DNA of 64,000 nt from contig NC_088203.1 of the NCBI RefSeq assembly GCF_037126465.1, forward strand, positions 52,117,581 through 52,181,580, given 5' to 3'. The notes beneath the pieces are model-generated. The model saw only the letters and a program-made list of their open reading frames with translations, was not told the origin of the DNA and made no database searches. How positions within the stretch are numbered: position 1 is the stretch's first letter; every line of letters begins with the position of its first letter. The position numbers were made by a program, and so were the translations under genes. This DNA comes from Ornithodoros turicata (Eukaryota; Arthropoda; Arachnida; Ixodida; Argasidae). Positions 53,857-63,419 of the stretch are shown piece by piece.

Positions 53857-54361
53857 TATAGTCACTGTTTTCGCTGTTTGTTCGTTCTTCTTTTTCCCGT
53901 TCTCCGCAGTGTGTCGCCACCCCTAACGTGGAATCGTGCAATATGTTTTCTATGTTAACTTAATACAAGGATCGTACGTTGTTGTACTTCAAAGAGAAGT
54001 TGTCAACAATAAAGCGCACTGTTAGTGCACCAAGTGTGTGCGTACTGGACGAAAGATTGTGGTGGTGCAAATTTACCGAGTATTGGACACGTCACGTGCC
54101 TGCGATAGAATATTAGCTCGTTTGCATGGGAGTTGTTTTTAAACAACTGCGTTTTAACTTATTGTGGATAGGCTTAACTGACGACGCTGATTCCGGAGTT
54201 GCAGGCGCCTGTATGGATCACTCCAGGCTTTCCGCTACTGCGTAACATCGCGCGTGCTCGCAGGGTGTAGGCGCGTAAGGACAGCGCGAGCAATTGAGCA
54301 TTCAGGACTTGAACCGTACATGCCGATACTTGTTCCCAGATGTACTGAACCCCAATATTCA

Positions 54362-55512
54362 CTAGAAAGTGGAGAGTATGTATTGCAAACACGATGTGTT
54401 GCGCGGGACGCGGTGGAATACATACGGCGGAGGTGCGCCATTCTGTGAAATTCTGCGCCAAATGCGTTTTTTTTTGTGCGCCAGAGCCAGCGCCCGCGGG
54501 CTTGGAGGCAGTTCCATCACTGCAAATGCAGCAGATAAGACGCCAGTAGTGGAGAAACCGTCCGTATATACGGCGGTTTGGCTTCCGTATGCAGCGTCCA
54601 TCAACTCCGGAGTAGCCTGCTTGAGGACTGGAGCAGGGGTTTGGCTCTTCGGCCCCTTGACCCCCGGGATGTGAGACGAGATGGATGGTTTCGGCAGTGT
54701 CCATGCTGCTACTGAAGGAGCGGTTGGGGCAACAGTGAAGACAGGTATATAGCCCGTTAGTTCTTCCGCACACAGCACGATTTTGCTGTGGTTCCGCTTA
54801 CGACGCTTCTGTACCAGTGGGTGACGGCGATGGTGAGCGCGCAATCGCAAATAGTGGCGGAAAGTTTCTCTCTGACGGAGGACGCCAATTGGGAGTTCCC
54901 TGGCTTCGGCTACCACCATCCTCGTCTCAGCGCAACGCGGAACGCCAAGACAGGTCCGCAAGCTGCGCGTCAAGACACAACGGAGCTTGTGTTCTGACGT
55001 TCTTGATAGTCCGTGCAACGCAGGAAAGCTGTAGACTACTGAGCCACGAACAAGCGCTTTGTGGAGTGCAAGAAGGTCCCGCTCAGTACATACCCAGCGC
55101 AAGCCTGCAAACTGATGTATCACATTTCCCCAGCGTTGCGCCTTTGAAATGGGATAGTGAGTGTGTCTTGCCCACGACAGGTTGCGGTCCAACACAACAC
55201 CGAGGAACCTGCGATGCGTGACCTGTCGTAAGGGGGATCCTCCGATGTGTAATTGGAACCGGCTTATCTCTTTCCGGGTAAACGGAAGGGTAGCGCTTTT
55301 CTTAGTGGAGATGTCCATCCCTGCCTTCAGGAAGTAGGCATGTATGGCATCAAGTGAGCTCTGGAGTCGACGCTGAATTGCAGGGCGGGACTTGCCAACC
55401 GTCCAGACACAGATATCATCAGCATAGATAGACAGATGCACCCTCCGTGGAAGACACCCCTTGACGCCCATCAAGACAATGTTAAACAATAGGGGGCTAA
55501 CGACACTTCCCT
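54362..55512 (-). CDS. LINE ORF2 fragment: RT palm and RNase H
   Basis: The minus-strand frame is open from the Harbinger insertion point: GSVVSPLLFNIVL, then HLSIYADDICVWTVGK (YADD active site), GMDISTKKSATLPF, RFLGVVLDRNLSWARHT, KALVRGSVVYSFPAL, and an RNase H start (AVYTDGFSTTGVLSAAFAV with the D). After the RNase H the sequence degrades by 54362, with further pieces in another frame to about 54180. The arrangement fits an I/R1-like or Jockey-like tick LINE with an RNase H. It is cut at its 5' side by the Harbinger element (TAA at 55512-55514), so the rest of ORF2 should lie on the far side of that element. The upstream 53860-54175 holds nothing coding. Confidence 0.82.
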
Positions 55513-55799
55513 AAAGGGCGAACCACATGGAGCGACAACTAGCGCCATCTTCGCGTCGCGCGACGCATGTCTTGTCGCGCCAAGGGCGAGCGATGCCGCT
55601 CTCTGTTTCCTGCGCGACGTCGCAAGCGACCAACTCTGCTAGATATCTGTCGCGGCCCGACCGCGCGTTACCGGAAGAGAGAGCGGTAAACACCAATGAG
55701 GACACAGCAGTAGTGACGTCATAAGGCGCCTATTTTTGGAAGTGTGGACGGTGTGGTCCATGCGGACAAGGTTAGTTGGACCCGGTCAGTGCTGCAGTC

Positions 55800-56706
55800 A
55801 TGGCGTCGAAGATCTTGTCGAGTGATATTAACGAATGTATTATCGAGGAAGTACATGCACGCACCCCTCTTTGGGATCTCTCGTGTAAGGAATACCAGAA
55901 CAGCCAGATGAAGCAGAAACTGTGGGAGGAGATCGCTGAGAGTCTAGCGGTTCTCGGAGTGACTTGGAGCGGTAAGTGCTCGTTACGCCATTTCACTAAC
56001 TACGCTCAATTTCACTGCAGTTGAGCAAGTGTAGGGTAGGTGGAAGAACCTTCGCGATACCTTTGCTCGCAACTTCAGGAAAAAACGTGCGGTGCGCAGC
56101 GGAAGTGCTAATTAAGTGGCCATTTTTTGATAGGCTCATGTTTTTGAAGGCTGTAATAGCCGTAGGAGACTAAGTACGGATGCAACTTCTGCAGCTAACA
56201 ATAATGTACCGCGTCTAGTTATCTTCTTGTATTATTGTTTCGCCGGCGCTTCCTTCATCTAGCCAAGTAGCAAAAGAAAGTCTTCAATTTCCTCATGTGA
56301 TCCTTCTTTCGCCAGAACCTCTGCAAATGTGAGCCCTCCTCAAGATGATGTGCTACTACCAAGCCCTTCACAGCATGAGACAACGATTGGAAGTGCAGGA
56401 GAACTCGAGACAGCGCAACACATTCTTCTGGGAATGTATGAGGACACTAACACAGTGGCACACACAGACGTGGACGATACTCCTGTACGGCCTCACGAAC
56501 CTCCTCCAAAGAAAAAGAAGAAACCTGCACAGGGAAAGGACGGAAACAGCGTGGACGAGGAGATTGCAAAAGTTGACAGGCGCTTAGAAAAAGAAACAGA
56601 CGATCATGAATATTTTGCTTTATCGCTCTGTGCGCCAATGCGAAGATGTGATCAAGACAAACTTATGGATATGAGGATAGAAATTATGCAGGTCATTCGA
56701 AGTTAG
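55800..56706 (+). pseudogene. Harbinger MADF-BESS DNA-binding protein, three exons, one stop
   Basis: Start ATG 55800. Exon 1 to 55971: IIEEVHARTPLWDLSCKEYQ and LWEEIAESLAVLGVTW, a MADF domain; donor G|GTAAGT. Exon 2 from 56021 (acceptor cactgcag): EQV, then an in-frame TAG at 56032-56034, then GRWKNLRDTFARNFRKKRAV, the rest of MADF. Exon 3 from 56316 (acceptor tttcgccag) to 56706: SANVSPPQDD, a basic patch PPPKKKKKP, and the BESS motif DHEYFALSLCAPMRRC...KLMDMRIEIMQVI. In Harbinger elements this protein partners the transposase for DNA binding and nuclear import. The TAG replaces a residue between V and GRW, most simply a nonsense mutation. The 3' end of exon 2 is uncertain. Confidence 0.78.
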
Positions 56707-57457
56707 CTTTAGTATTTTTAATGGCACCATCAGTACAGCTTTATAAGTTGCGATCTCTAATACGATTCCCACTACTGGTGTGGTACCAGTGAATCTAACT
56801 CCTAGCTACTTTTAGGGGTTTGAACTTAATGCATAGTAGCCAGAACCCACTACTTTTGCACATTGTCAGTACTTGTGAAAATCGTTCGAGAGACCGTGAC
56901 TTTCATATTGTTGAACAATACGATTGAGCCTTACAGTGCAATAAAAAGATGTCTACGTTATTCAGGAATGTGGCGAGTCTTTGTGTTCCATAGATGTGTC
57001 TATTTTCAAGTTTCTGAATTACGGCAGTGGCTGTGCCACTCCCGCTTGCTTCCACTGGAAGCTGACAGCTCCCTGTTCAAAGGAATAGTCTTTGAAAGCA
57101 TCACGCACTGCCATGGCATCCGCTCCGTGGTTGCGGGCATGTGTTTTCTCTAGCTCCAGCATCTCCCTCTCCTTGTGCCACATTCCTTCCCTGATGTTGC
57201 CGAGCTTGTCAGGAACATCACCTGCGTCGTGGGGATACTGGCATTTCACTATCATGAAATTGTGCAACACGCAGCACGCCTTCACAGCTTTCACCGCATT
57301 GTCCGGCTTGAACTTCATGGGGCTTAGGAGAAGTCTCCATCTTGAGGCCAGTATTCCAAAAGCGTTCTCAACGCAACGTCTGTGAGGAAAAACAGTCTCA
57401 TTAGTATGTGTATTGCTCACACTGGCACTTAAAACAAGCCTGCTGAACCCTATAATC

Positions 57458-58258
57458 TTGTGTTGGGGTAACTTGTTACTGGAACTAAGTTACTTTTTTC
57501 ATAACTTTTAATTGAAGACCTGCATTTGAGCATCGGTGACTTCTTGATGATCTCGTTCCTTTTTTATGTAACTTTGTCGAAGTAACATGAGGCAAGTTTC
57601 TTTTCTTCAATTCTGATTTACAAATAATGCAAGCTGCATCCTCTCCCTCTACTGATACGACAGTCATGAGTGGCCTGGGTGTATCCGTGCACGGCACTGC
57701 TACCTCCACTCCCTTGTTGTAGCATGTAGAGTGCTACAAATTGTGTTCTGGCTGTATACAAGAAGACTCAGGTGATGTTCATGATAGAAATAAGCTGTGT
57801 ATTTAAATGCTACACTTTGCACGGTTCTATGAAATGTGCGCAGAGGACAACAACCCATAGAATCTAAAATTGTGATGCATGCTTTGTGCTTCAATAATTT
57901 TATTACAAAATCAAAATCATTAAATGACACCTTGCAGAAGTATATAAAAGTATGTTTCTTTCATTATATTAAATACCAGTACAATTTTGATCAAATGTCT
58001 AATCTCAATTTTGAAATTAAGACCTGGATTAATTATAGAAATGTGAAAAACTAAAAACTGTATATTAGGTAGCAAGTAACTTGAAAGTACCTAACTTCAA
58101 GTTCATTTTCATAACTAGTATCTTAGTCAACTTAGTTACTTACTTAGGTAACTTAGTTACTAGTTATGTTATTAGGTAAATTGGCTATAAATTAGTTATG
58201 TTATTAGTTCAAATAACTCGTAAGAAGTTCCTTTGGTCGAGAAACTTCCCTATTTCTG
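57458..58258. mobile_element. hAT-type MITE (801 bp)
   Basis: Flanked by an 8-bp target duplication ctataatc (57450-57457 and 58259-58266). Ends ttgtgttggggtaacttgtt and, inverted, cagaaatagggaagtttctc are weakly inverted. Interior rich in agttact/ttagttac motifs, like many arthropod hAT MITEs. No transposase. Confidence 0.75.
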
Positions 58259-59416
58259 CTATAATCTACATGTTTTATTTGATGTCGTAATAATTATTGT
58301 CTAACTTTTGGAGTTGATGTTGAACTAAGCCATACTGCTGCAGCAGAAATGGACGCAGAAAGTCTGGGCGCAGCTGGAACGCCTCATCTCCCAAAAACAC
58401 ATAGGGTGCGACTATGTTCGACAGGGGCAACCTTGCGACATCAGGAAGAAGGAGCGCTCCAGCTTCCAAACACTGTCCCATCGTGGAGGCCTTGAACACC
58501 GTGCTGTCGCAGTGTCTTCCTTGAGCCCCCACATCAATACAGATAAACCGATAACGGCTATCGCCATTAGCACAATGGAGAACGTTCCCTGTAAACAGTC
58601 CATTTAGTTACATAATTTGAATTACTTTCATATTACATCTGTTTAGGTATTGCCCACAGACATGTAACATGATGGATGATACAAATTAACCACACCTTGT
58701 AGTTATAGTACATGATTCCAGACTTCTTTGGTGCAAAGATTTGGACGTGCTTGCCACCAACGGCACCAAGGCAATTAGGAAACTGTCATCTTATCCAGAA
58801 ATCGCTGACGATGGCTCTCCAGTCGTCTTCTGATGGGCACTGAAAATTAAAACAGTGACATCTCAATCGGCAGACGTGGCTGGCAAACTCTTTACATGCA
58901 TTGGTGCTGTTTGTACACTGACCCAATATACAAAAAAGCCTCAAAAGACAGTACAGTGACGCCATATGTGGTTGCTAAACTACTAAAATAGTAGTTACTG
59001 GCACATTTCTATGAATAGATAATCTATACCTTCATGTAATCCGGAGCAAGCCGTTCCCAAAGGACTGTGCATGTTTCATGTACTATCTGCCTTGCGGTTT
59101 CAATTCCTACACGGAACAGCATTGCAATATCTCGGATCTGCATTCCAGATGACAAGTACCTGAAATGAAAATGCGTTAGCAGAAGTAATACACTGAACCA
59201 TAGCCAAGATTGTTAAGTAACTGAACAAAAGTATCTGAATACCTGTATCTTGTTACAGGCAGCGTTCACACGGGGCGACTTTTTCGAGCAAATATGAGCA
59301 ACTTTGGAGGTGCTGTCAGCCGGCAACCTCCAGCAACTCGAGTTGCACAGAGTTGCTGCGAATTGCTCGCCGACCGAAAACTTGAGAATGTCTGTAGCTC
59401 AAACATCGCCATGCCA

Positions 59417-59461
59417 GTAATGGACAGCTGTTTCGGCCTTCTTGGGCCTCATCAGCAGTAC
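59417..59461 (-). ncRNA. Hammerhead ribozyme, copy 1
   Basis: CTGATGA core, stem II GGCC/GGCC with CAAGAA loop, GAAA, two-pair stem III with AGCT loop, cleavage GTC. Stem I GTACTG faces CATTAC: one mismatch at pair 3. Predicted cleavage between 59423 and 59422. Confidence 0.8.
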
Positions 59462-59647
59462 GCAGGCAGGCAACGTTTGAGTGGATGGCGTCAGAAGGTC
59501 ACGTAACACGTGATTCCTCCCGTCCGGGTGAGATAACTCACTCAGTGAAAGCCCAGTGCAAAGCCAGTGAAGTATAATAGGAAAAAAATAGCCGGAGCTC
59601 TTTGGCTGCACGTAATGCATATGTCTAACTCAAACATCGCCATGCCA

Positions 59648-59692
59648 GTACTGGACAGCTGTTTCGGCCTTCTTGGGCCTCATCAGTAGTAC
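59648..59692 (-). ncRNA. Hammerhead ribozyme, copy 2
   Basis: Core complete. Stem I GTACTA facing CAGTAC leaves an A-C pair next to the core. Predicted cleavage between 59654 and 59653. Confidence 0.8.
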
Positions 59693-59880
59693 GCAGGCAG
59701 GCAACGTTTGAGTGGATGGCGTCAGAAGGTCACGTAACACGTGATTCCTCCCGTCAGGGTGAGATAACTCACTCACTGAAAGCCCAGTGCAAAGCCAGTG
59801 AAGTATAATAGGAAAAAAATAGCCGGAGCTCTTTGGCTGCACGTAATGCATATGTCTGTAACTGAAACATCGCCATGCCA

Positions 59881-59925
59881 GTACTGGACAGCTGTTTCGG
59901 CCTTCTTGGGCCTCATCAGTAGTAC
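59881..59925 (-). ncRNA. Hammerhead ribozyme, copy 3
   Basis: Same core as copy 2 in a type B monomer. Stem I with the A-C pair. Confidence 0.8.
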
Positions 59926-60111
59926 GCAGGCTGGCAACGTTTGAGGGGATGGCGTCAGAAGGTCACGTAGCACGTGATTCCTCCCGTCAGGGTGAGATAA
60001 CTCACTCACTGAAAGCCCAGTGCAAAGCCAGTGAAGTATAATAGGAAAAAAATAGCCGGAGCTCTTTGGCTGCACGTAATGCATATGTCTAACTCAAACA
60101 TCGCCATGCCA

Positions 60112-60156
60112 GTACTGGACAGCTGTTTCGGCCTTCTAGGGCCTCATCAGTAGTAC
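60112..60156 (-). ncRNA. Hammerhead ribozyme, copy 4
   Basis: Stem II loop is CTAGAA instead of CAAGAA; the core and the four stem II pairs are kept. Stem I with the A-C pair. Confidence 0.78.
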
Positions 60157-60344
60157 GCAGGCAGGCAACGTTTGAGTGGATGGCGTCAGAAGGTCACGTA
60201 ACACGTGATTCCTCCCGTCAGGGTGAGATAACTCACTCACTGAAAGCCCAGTGCAAAGCCAGTGAAGTATAATAGGAAAAAAATAGCCGGAGCTCTTTGG
60301 CTGCACGTAATGCATATGTCTGTAACTGAAACATCGCCATGCCA

Positions 60345-60389
60345 GTACTGGACAGCTGTTTCGGCCTTCTTGGGCCTCATCAGTAGTAC
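60345..60389 (-). ncRNA. Hammerhead ribozyme, copy 5
   Basis: Type B monomer, core identical to copy 3. Confidence 0.8.
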
Positions 60390-60575
60390 GCAGGCTGGCA
60401 ACGTTTGAGGGGATGGCGTCAGAAGGTCACGTAGCACGTGATTCCTCCCGTCAGGGTGAGATAACTCACTCACTGAAAGCCCAGTGCAAAGCCAGTGAAG
60501 TATAATAGGAAAAAAATAGCCGGAGCTCTTTGGCTGCACGTAATGCATATGTCTAACTCAAACATCGCCATGCCA

Positions 60576-60620
60576 GTACTGGACAGCTGTTTCGGCCTTC
60601 TTGGGCCTCATCAGTAGTAC
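60576..60620 (-). ncRNA. Hammerhead ribozyme, copy 6
   Basis: Type A monomer, core identical to copy 2. Confidence 0.8.
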
Positions 60621-60808
60621 GCAGGCAGGCAACGTTTGAGTGGATGGCGTCAGAAGGTCACGTAACACGTGATTCCTCCCGTCAGGGTGAGATAACTCAC
60701 TCACTGAAAGCCCAGTGCAAAGCCAGTGAAGTATAATAGGAAAAAAATAGCCGGAGCTCTTTGGCTGCACGTAATGCATATGTCTGTAACTGAAACATCG
60801 CCATGCCA

Positions 60809-60853
60809 GTACTGGACAGCTGTTTCGGCCTTCTTGGGCCTCATCAGCAGTAC
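60809..60853 (-). ncRNA. Hammerhead ribozyme, copy 7 (fully paired)
   Basis: GTACTG pairs with CAGTAC at all six stem I positions. Core CTGATGA, stem II, GAAA and GTC all canonical. Predicted cleavage between 60815 and 60814. Best candidate for activity on this strand. Confidence 0.86.
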
Positions 60854-61144
60854 GCAGGCTGGCAACGTTTGAGGGGATGGCGTCAGAAGGTCACGTAACA
60901 CGTGATTCCTCCCGTCAGGGTAAGATAACTCACTCACTGCAAGCCCAGTGCAAAGCCAGTGAAGTATAAAAGGAAAAAAATAGGAAAAAGACTTCACTGG
61001 CCAAAGAGCTCCGGCTATTTTTTTCCTATTATACTTCACTGGCTTTGCACTGGGCTTTCAGTGAGTGAGTTGTCTCACCCTGACGGGAGGAATCACGTGT
61101 TACGTGACCTTCTGACGCCATCCACTCAAACGTTGCCCGCCTGC

Positions 61145-61189
61145 GTACTGCTGATGAGGCCCAAGAAGGCCGAAACAGCTGTCCAGTAC
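61145..61189 (+). ncRNA. Hammerhead ribozyme, copy 8, inverted (fully paired)
   Basis: On the plus strand, in the inverted end segment. Stem I six pairs; extended outer pairing CTCAAAC (61126-61132) with GTTTGAG (61202-61208). Predicted cleavage between 61183 and 61184. Confidence 0.86.
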
Positions 61190-61748
61190 TGGCATGGCGA
61201 TGTTTGAGTTACAGACATATGCATTACGTGCAGCCAAAGAGCTCCGGCTATTTTTTTTCCTAGAAAACTTGAGAAGTTGCTCATGCACCGGCCAATCAGC
61301 GAGGGGAGCATTGCCACGTGACTCCCGATGGCGTTGTGGATTCATGGGTTCAAATCCTGGAGGTGCAGCTGAGAAATAACTTTTTCTTTTTTTACTAACT
61401 TCACGGAAACATATCAGTTGCCATTTCTGGAAGGTAATAATGATCTATTGGGGCAATAAAACTGACTGAAATTTGATAAACAGCAGCTAAAGAAAAGATT
61501 CTACCAGTTCGATTGGAACCCACATTCTCCGGTCGCCATAAGGTTGCTTGTGGGTGGAGCTACCGAGTTGCTACGTGTGAACGCGGACTCGAAATTGCTC
61601 GAAAGACGTTGGTGTGAGTTGCTTCGAGTTGCTGGGAAAAGTTGCCCCGTGTGAACGCTGGCTTTTTGTATCTTTTGTATAGCTCAGTTGCTTTTTTCGA
61701 CACCTTCTTCTCATCACCGCATCTTTATGTGTGTGTGTGTGTGTCGAC

Positions 61749-61855
61749 ACCTTCTACTGCAGTTGAATGATGGCAGTTGAAGAAAGGCATAAAGAGTGGG
61801 ATTTGAGCAAACACCCTCTGATTGCCACCTTCAGCTGCCATCATTCAATTGAAGT
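61749..61855. repeat. Inverted repeat in intron 1 of the Harbinger transposase
   Basis: Arms gttgaatgatggcagttgaa (61762) and tcagctgccatcattcaatt (61831), separated by about 47 nt. A short (tg) run precedes it (61731-61743). The rest of 61860-62220 shows nothing else. Confidence 0.7.
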
Positions 61856-62730
61856 TTGTAACTAGGTGTTGTGAGGTCCACCACAGTGTGCTACTCTTTT
61901 TCCGAGCTCCTTTTTAGCTGTGGTCGGTGAGGGAATGGAGATACAGCATTATAATCAAGGCGATAAGGGTACTTGAGTTCCTTCAAAATAAGTAAAATCA
62001 ACAATTGTAAAAAATAGTTGGAGAAGAACCGCATATAGGTTTGGAGCTAACTGTATCAATGTATTTATTTCAGTATAGTCATTTATATGCTTTTGAACCC
62101 ATATACCTGTTACCAGATATTTTTGAAAGTGACTTTAACAACCCTAAAAATATCAGGCGTCAAAGTCACTAGGTCTAAAGTATCACTGGATTTCATTTTC
62201 ACTATGAATCTTTCAGTATTTACCTAATTGTGAGAGCCAAGCGCTCCTCAGGAGTGATTGGCTCCCGGCATAGATACTGCTTTTGCAGGTCTTCCTTCAC
62301 AACAAGAAACAGCTCACGGAAGACCTCAGGCTTCATCTTGTAATATTTGATGAACAGGTGGTGGTTTCCACAAGCTGCCATCTTTTCATCTAAAAAGGAA
62401 TGAATTGACCAAAAATATTAGAGAGACCGTAGCGTTGGCAACGGTAGAGCTTCTTTTACTCGAATCATATCTTTCTTTCAACACTCACCGCTGTGTAGAA
62501 CTCGCTTTCGTGTCTTCTGTTCTGCCACACCGGGTGGACCCACCATATGCGCGGAGACCTCGCATCGATGCGTTTGAGAAGAAATGTGCCTCGCAGACTC
62601 CATCAATACTCATTTGCACGTTCATTTTGGTTGCGTAATCCCGTTTGATTTTCCTCTTGCTGTAGTTCGTAAATGCATTCTCAATTTTTACTTGACACTT
62701 AATTGTAAGTACAACACGTTTGCTTGCACA

Positions 62731-63222
62731 TCATTCACATGTAAACTCAACGATGCCATCAGGCGAACACCCAATGAATGGAATGTCCTTGTACAGTAAA
62801 AGTCCAACCCTTTTAACGTCCACGTCATGGGTCTTGGTAGCGCATGTAGTTCCCATTTCTGCGATGTGTTGCTTTGCGGAGATCTCTCTCATCTGTTTTG
62901 TGGAGACAACTTTTGTTCGGAGAACGACGTCCAGAAATGGTAACAGATTCACTGGCCTTGGACCTTTCAGAATTGACATTGACCGTGTCATGCAGATATG
63001 TGCCACACTGGCCGTAACTACGCCACGCCTGTAGTCATGCCGTGTTCGTGATTCTGCTTGCTCTCTTGTCAACTCTTCGATCTTGTCTGGCACAGCATAA
63101 TGAGAACGCATGTCCTTGTACAGTTCTTCTTGAGGCATGGCCATCACATGTGACTGAGTGAGGTAGGTCATTGATTTTAAATAGTAGCTGATGTTAGGAT
63201 ACATGAAGTGATACATGTACAA
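62731..63222 (-). CDS. YqaJ-like exonuclease domain fragment
   Basis: The minus-strand frame reads LTREQAESRTRHDYRRGVVT ASVAHICMT, then FLDVVLRTKVVSTKQMREIS, and ends with YKDIPFIGCSPDGIVEFTCE. The pattern R-x8-GxxTAS-x-A ... G...SPDG-(I/L)-V-x-C is the first half of the YqaJ/lambda-exonuclease-type fold, found in many chelicerate transposon-borne or orphan genes. The second catalytic part (E/D-x-K after SPDG) is not seen before the frame ends at 62731, so it is a partial gene or one exon. The upstream exon is not identified; no start codon is convincing. Nuclease activity is unknown. Confidence 0.5.
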   Translation of the reverse strand: MYMYHFMYPNISYYLKSMTYLTQSHVMAMPQEELYKDMRSHYAVPDKIEELTREQAESRTRHDYRRGVVTASVAHICMTRSMSILKGPRPVNLLPFLDVVLRTKVVSTKQMREISAKQHIAEMGTTCATKTHDVDVKRVGLLLYKDIPFIGCSPDGIVEFTCE

Positions 63223-63419
63223 CTCCTTTCAGAGTTAATAATAACACGAGGTTAGGTCCCCAAGCAAGATCAGAGACCCCTAATGGCTCTTGGGGAATCC
63301 TAGAACTGGCGTGGCTAGAGGATGCTGTTCAACAAATGTTCACCAATTTCCGCTGGGCTTTCCCTGACCTTGCTTGGAGACGCAACCCCGTGTTCTTATT
63401 AACTCAGGGAGGAGTTGTA

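Larger units (their letters stand above)
59389..61262 (-). mobile_element. Hammerhead-ribozyme retrozyme array (tandem, 5' end inverted)
   Basis: A single insertion bounded by a perfect 13-bp duplication gaaaacttgagaa (59376-59388, 61263-61275). It consists of about seven direct monomers (59389-61000) and one inverted segment (about 61003-61262). Each monomer has a hammerhead motif; cleavage sites lie 231, 233, 231, 233, 231 and 233 nt apart. Monomers alternate between type A (ggcaggcaacgtttgagtgg) and type B (ggctggcaacgtttgagggg), giving a 464-bp higher-order unit. No poly(A). The RNA sense strand is the minus strand for the main array. Repeated open frames through it follow from the repeat and have no domain. 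Metazoan retrozymes are known to be non-autonomous and to give monomeric circular RNAs; mobilisation by Penelope-like machinery is a published hypothesis, not shown here. Confidence 0.88.
59258..61662. mobile_element. MITE with gcgttcacacggggc ends, host of the retrozyme
   Basis: Left gcagcgttcacacggggcga (59259 on) and right, inverted, gccagcgttcacacggggca (ending about 61662), with subterminal agttgc/agcaactcga repeats on both sides. Without the retrozyme it would be about 530 bp. The target duplication is not clear. Right half has a B-box-like gggttcaaatcctggag (61347). Confidence 0.65.
57019..62381 (-). pseudogene. Harbinger DDE transposase, five exons, interrupted
   Basis: Exon 1 62381-62224: start ATG, ends AG|GTAAAT. 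Exon 2 59159-59030: YLSSGMQIRDIAMLFRVGIE. Exon 3 58839-58696: CPSEDDWRAIVSDFWIR, then TGA where W is expected, QFPNCLGAVGGKHVQIFAPK with a G-x-D-like position as GG, SGIMYYNYK. Exon 4 from 58588: GTFSIVLMAIA, then a one-base shift to YRFICIDVGAQGRHCDSTVF (catalytic D) and VFLGDEAFQLRPDFLRPF. Exon 5 57379-57019: [20 protein letters not shown] and [13 protein letters not shown] (E-region). Splice phases agree (I-R-Y-L; M-K-C-P; Y-K-G-T). Intron 1 contains the retrozyme-carrying insertion, and the exon 4/5 gap contains a hAT MITE. Stop plus frameshift make it a pseudogene. Confidence 0.82.
55516..62400. mobile_element. PIF/Harbinger element, left end and both genes
   Basis: Left end gggcgaaccacatggagcga after TAA in the LINE; TAA/TTA is the usual 3-bp target. 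The two-gene layout is diagnostic: MADF-BESS protein on plus, DDE transposase on minus. The right TIR was not found in the window; the right boundary given is only the end of the transposase 5' exon. Confidence 0.78.

Noticed and set aside
59399..61207. Repeated open frames of 73-112 codons on the minus strand in the array
   Set aside because: They recur because the monomer repeats; the same bases form ribozyme stems, there is no domain, and unit lengths of 231/233 do not conserve one frame in the way a repeat protein would.
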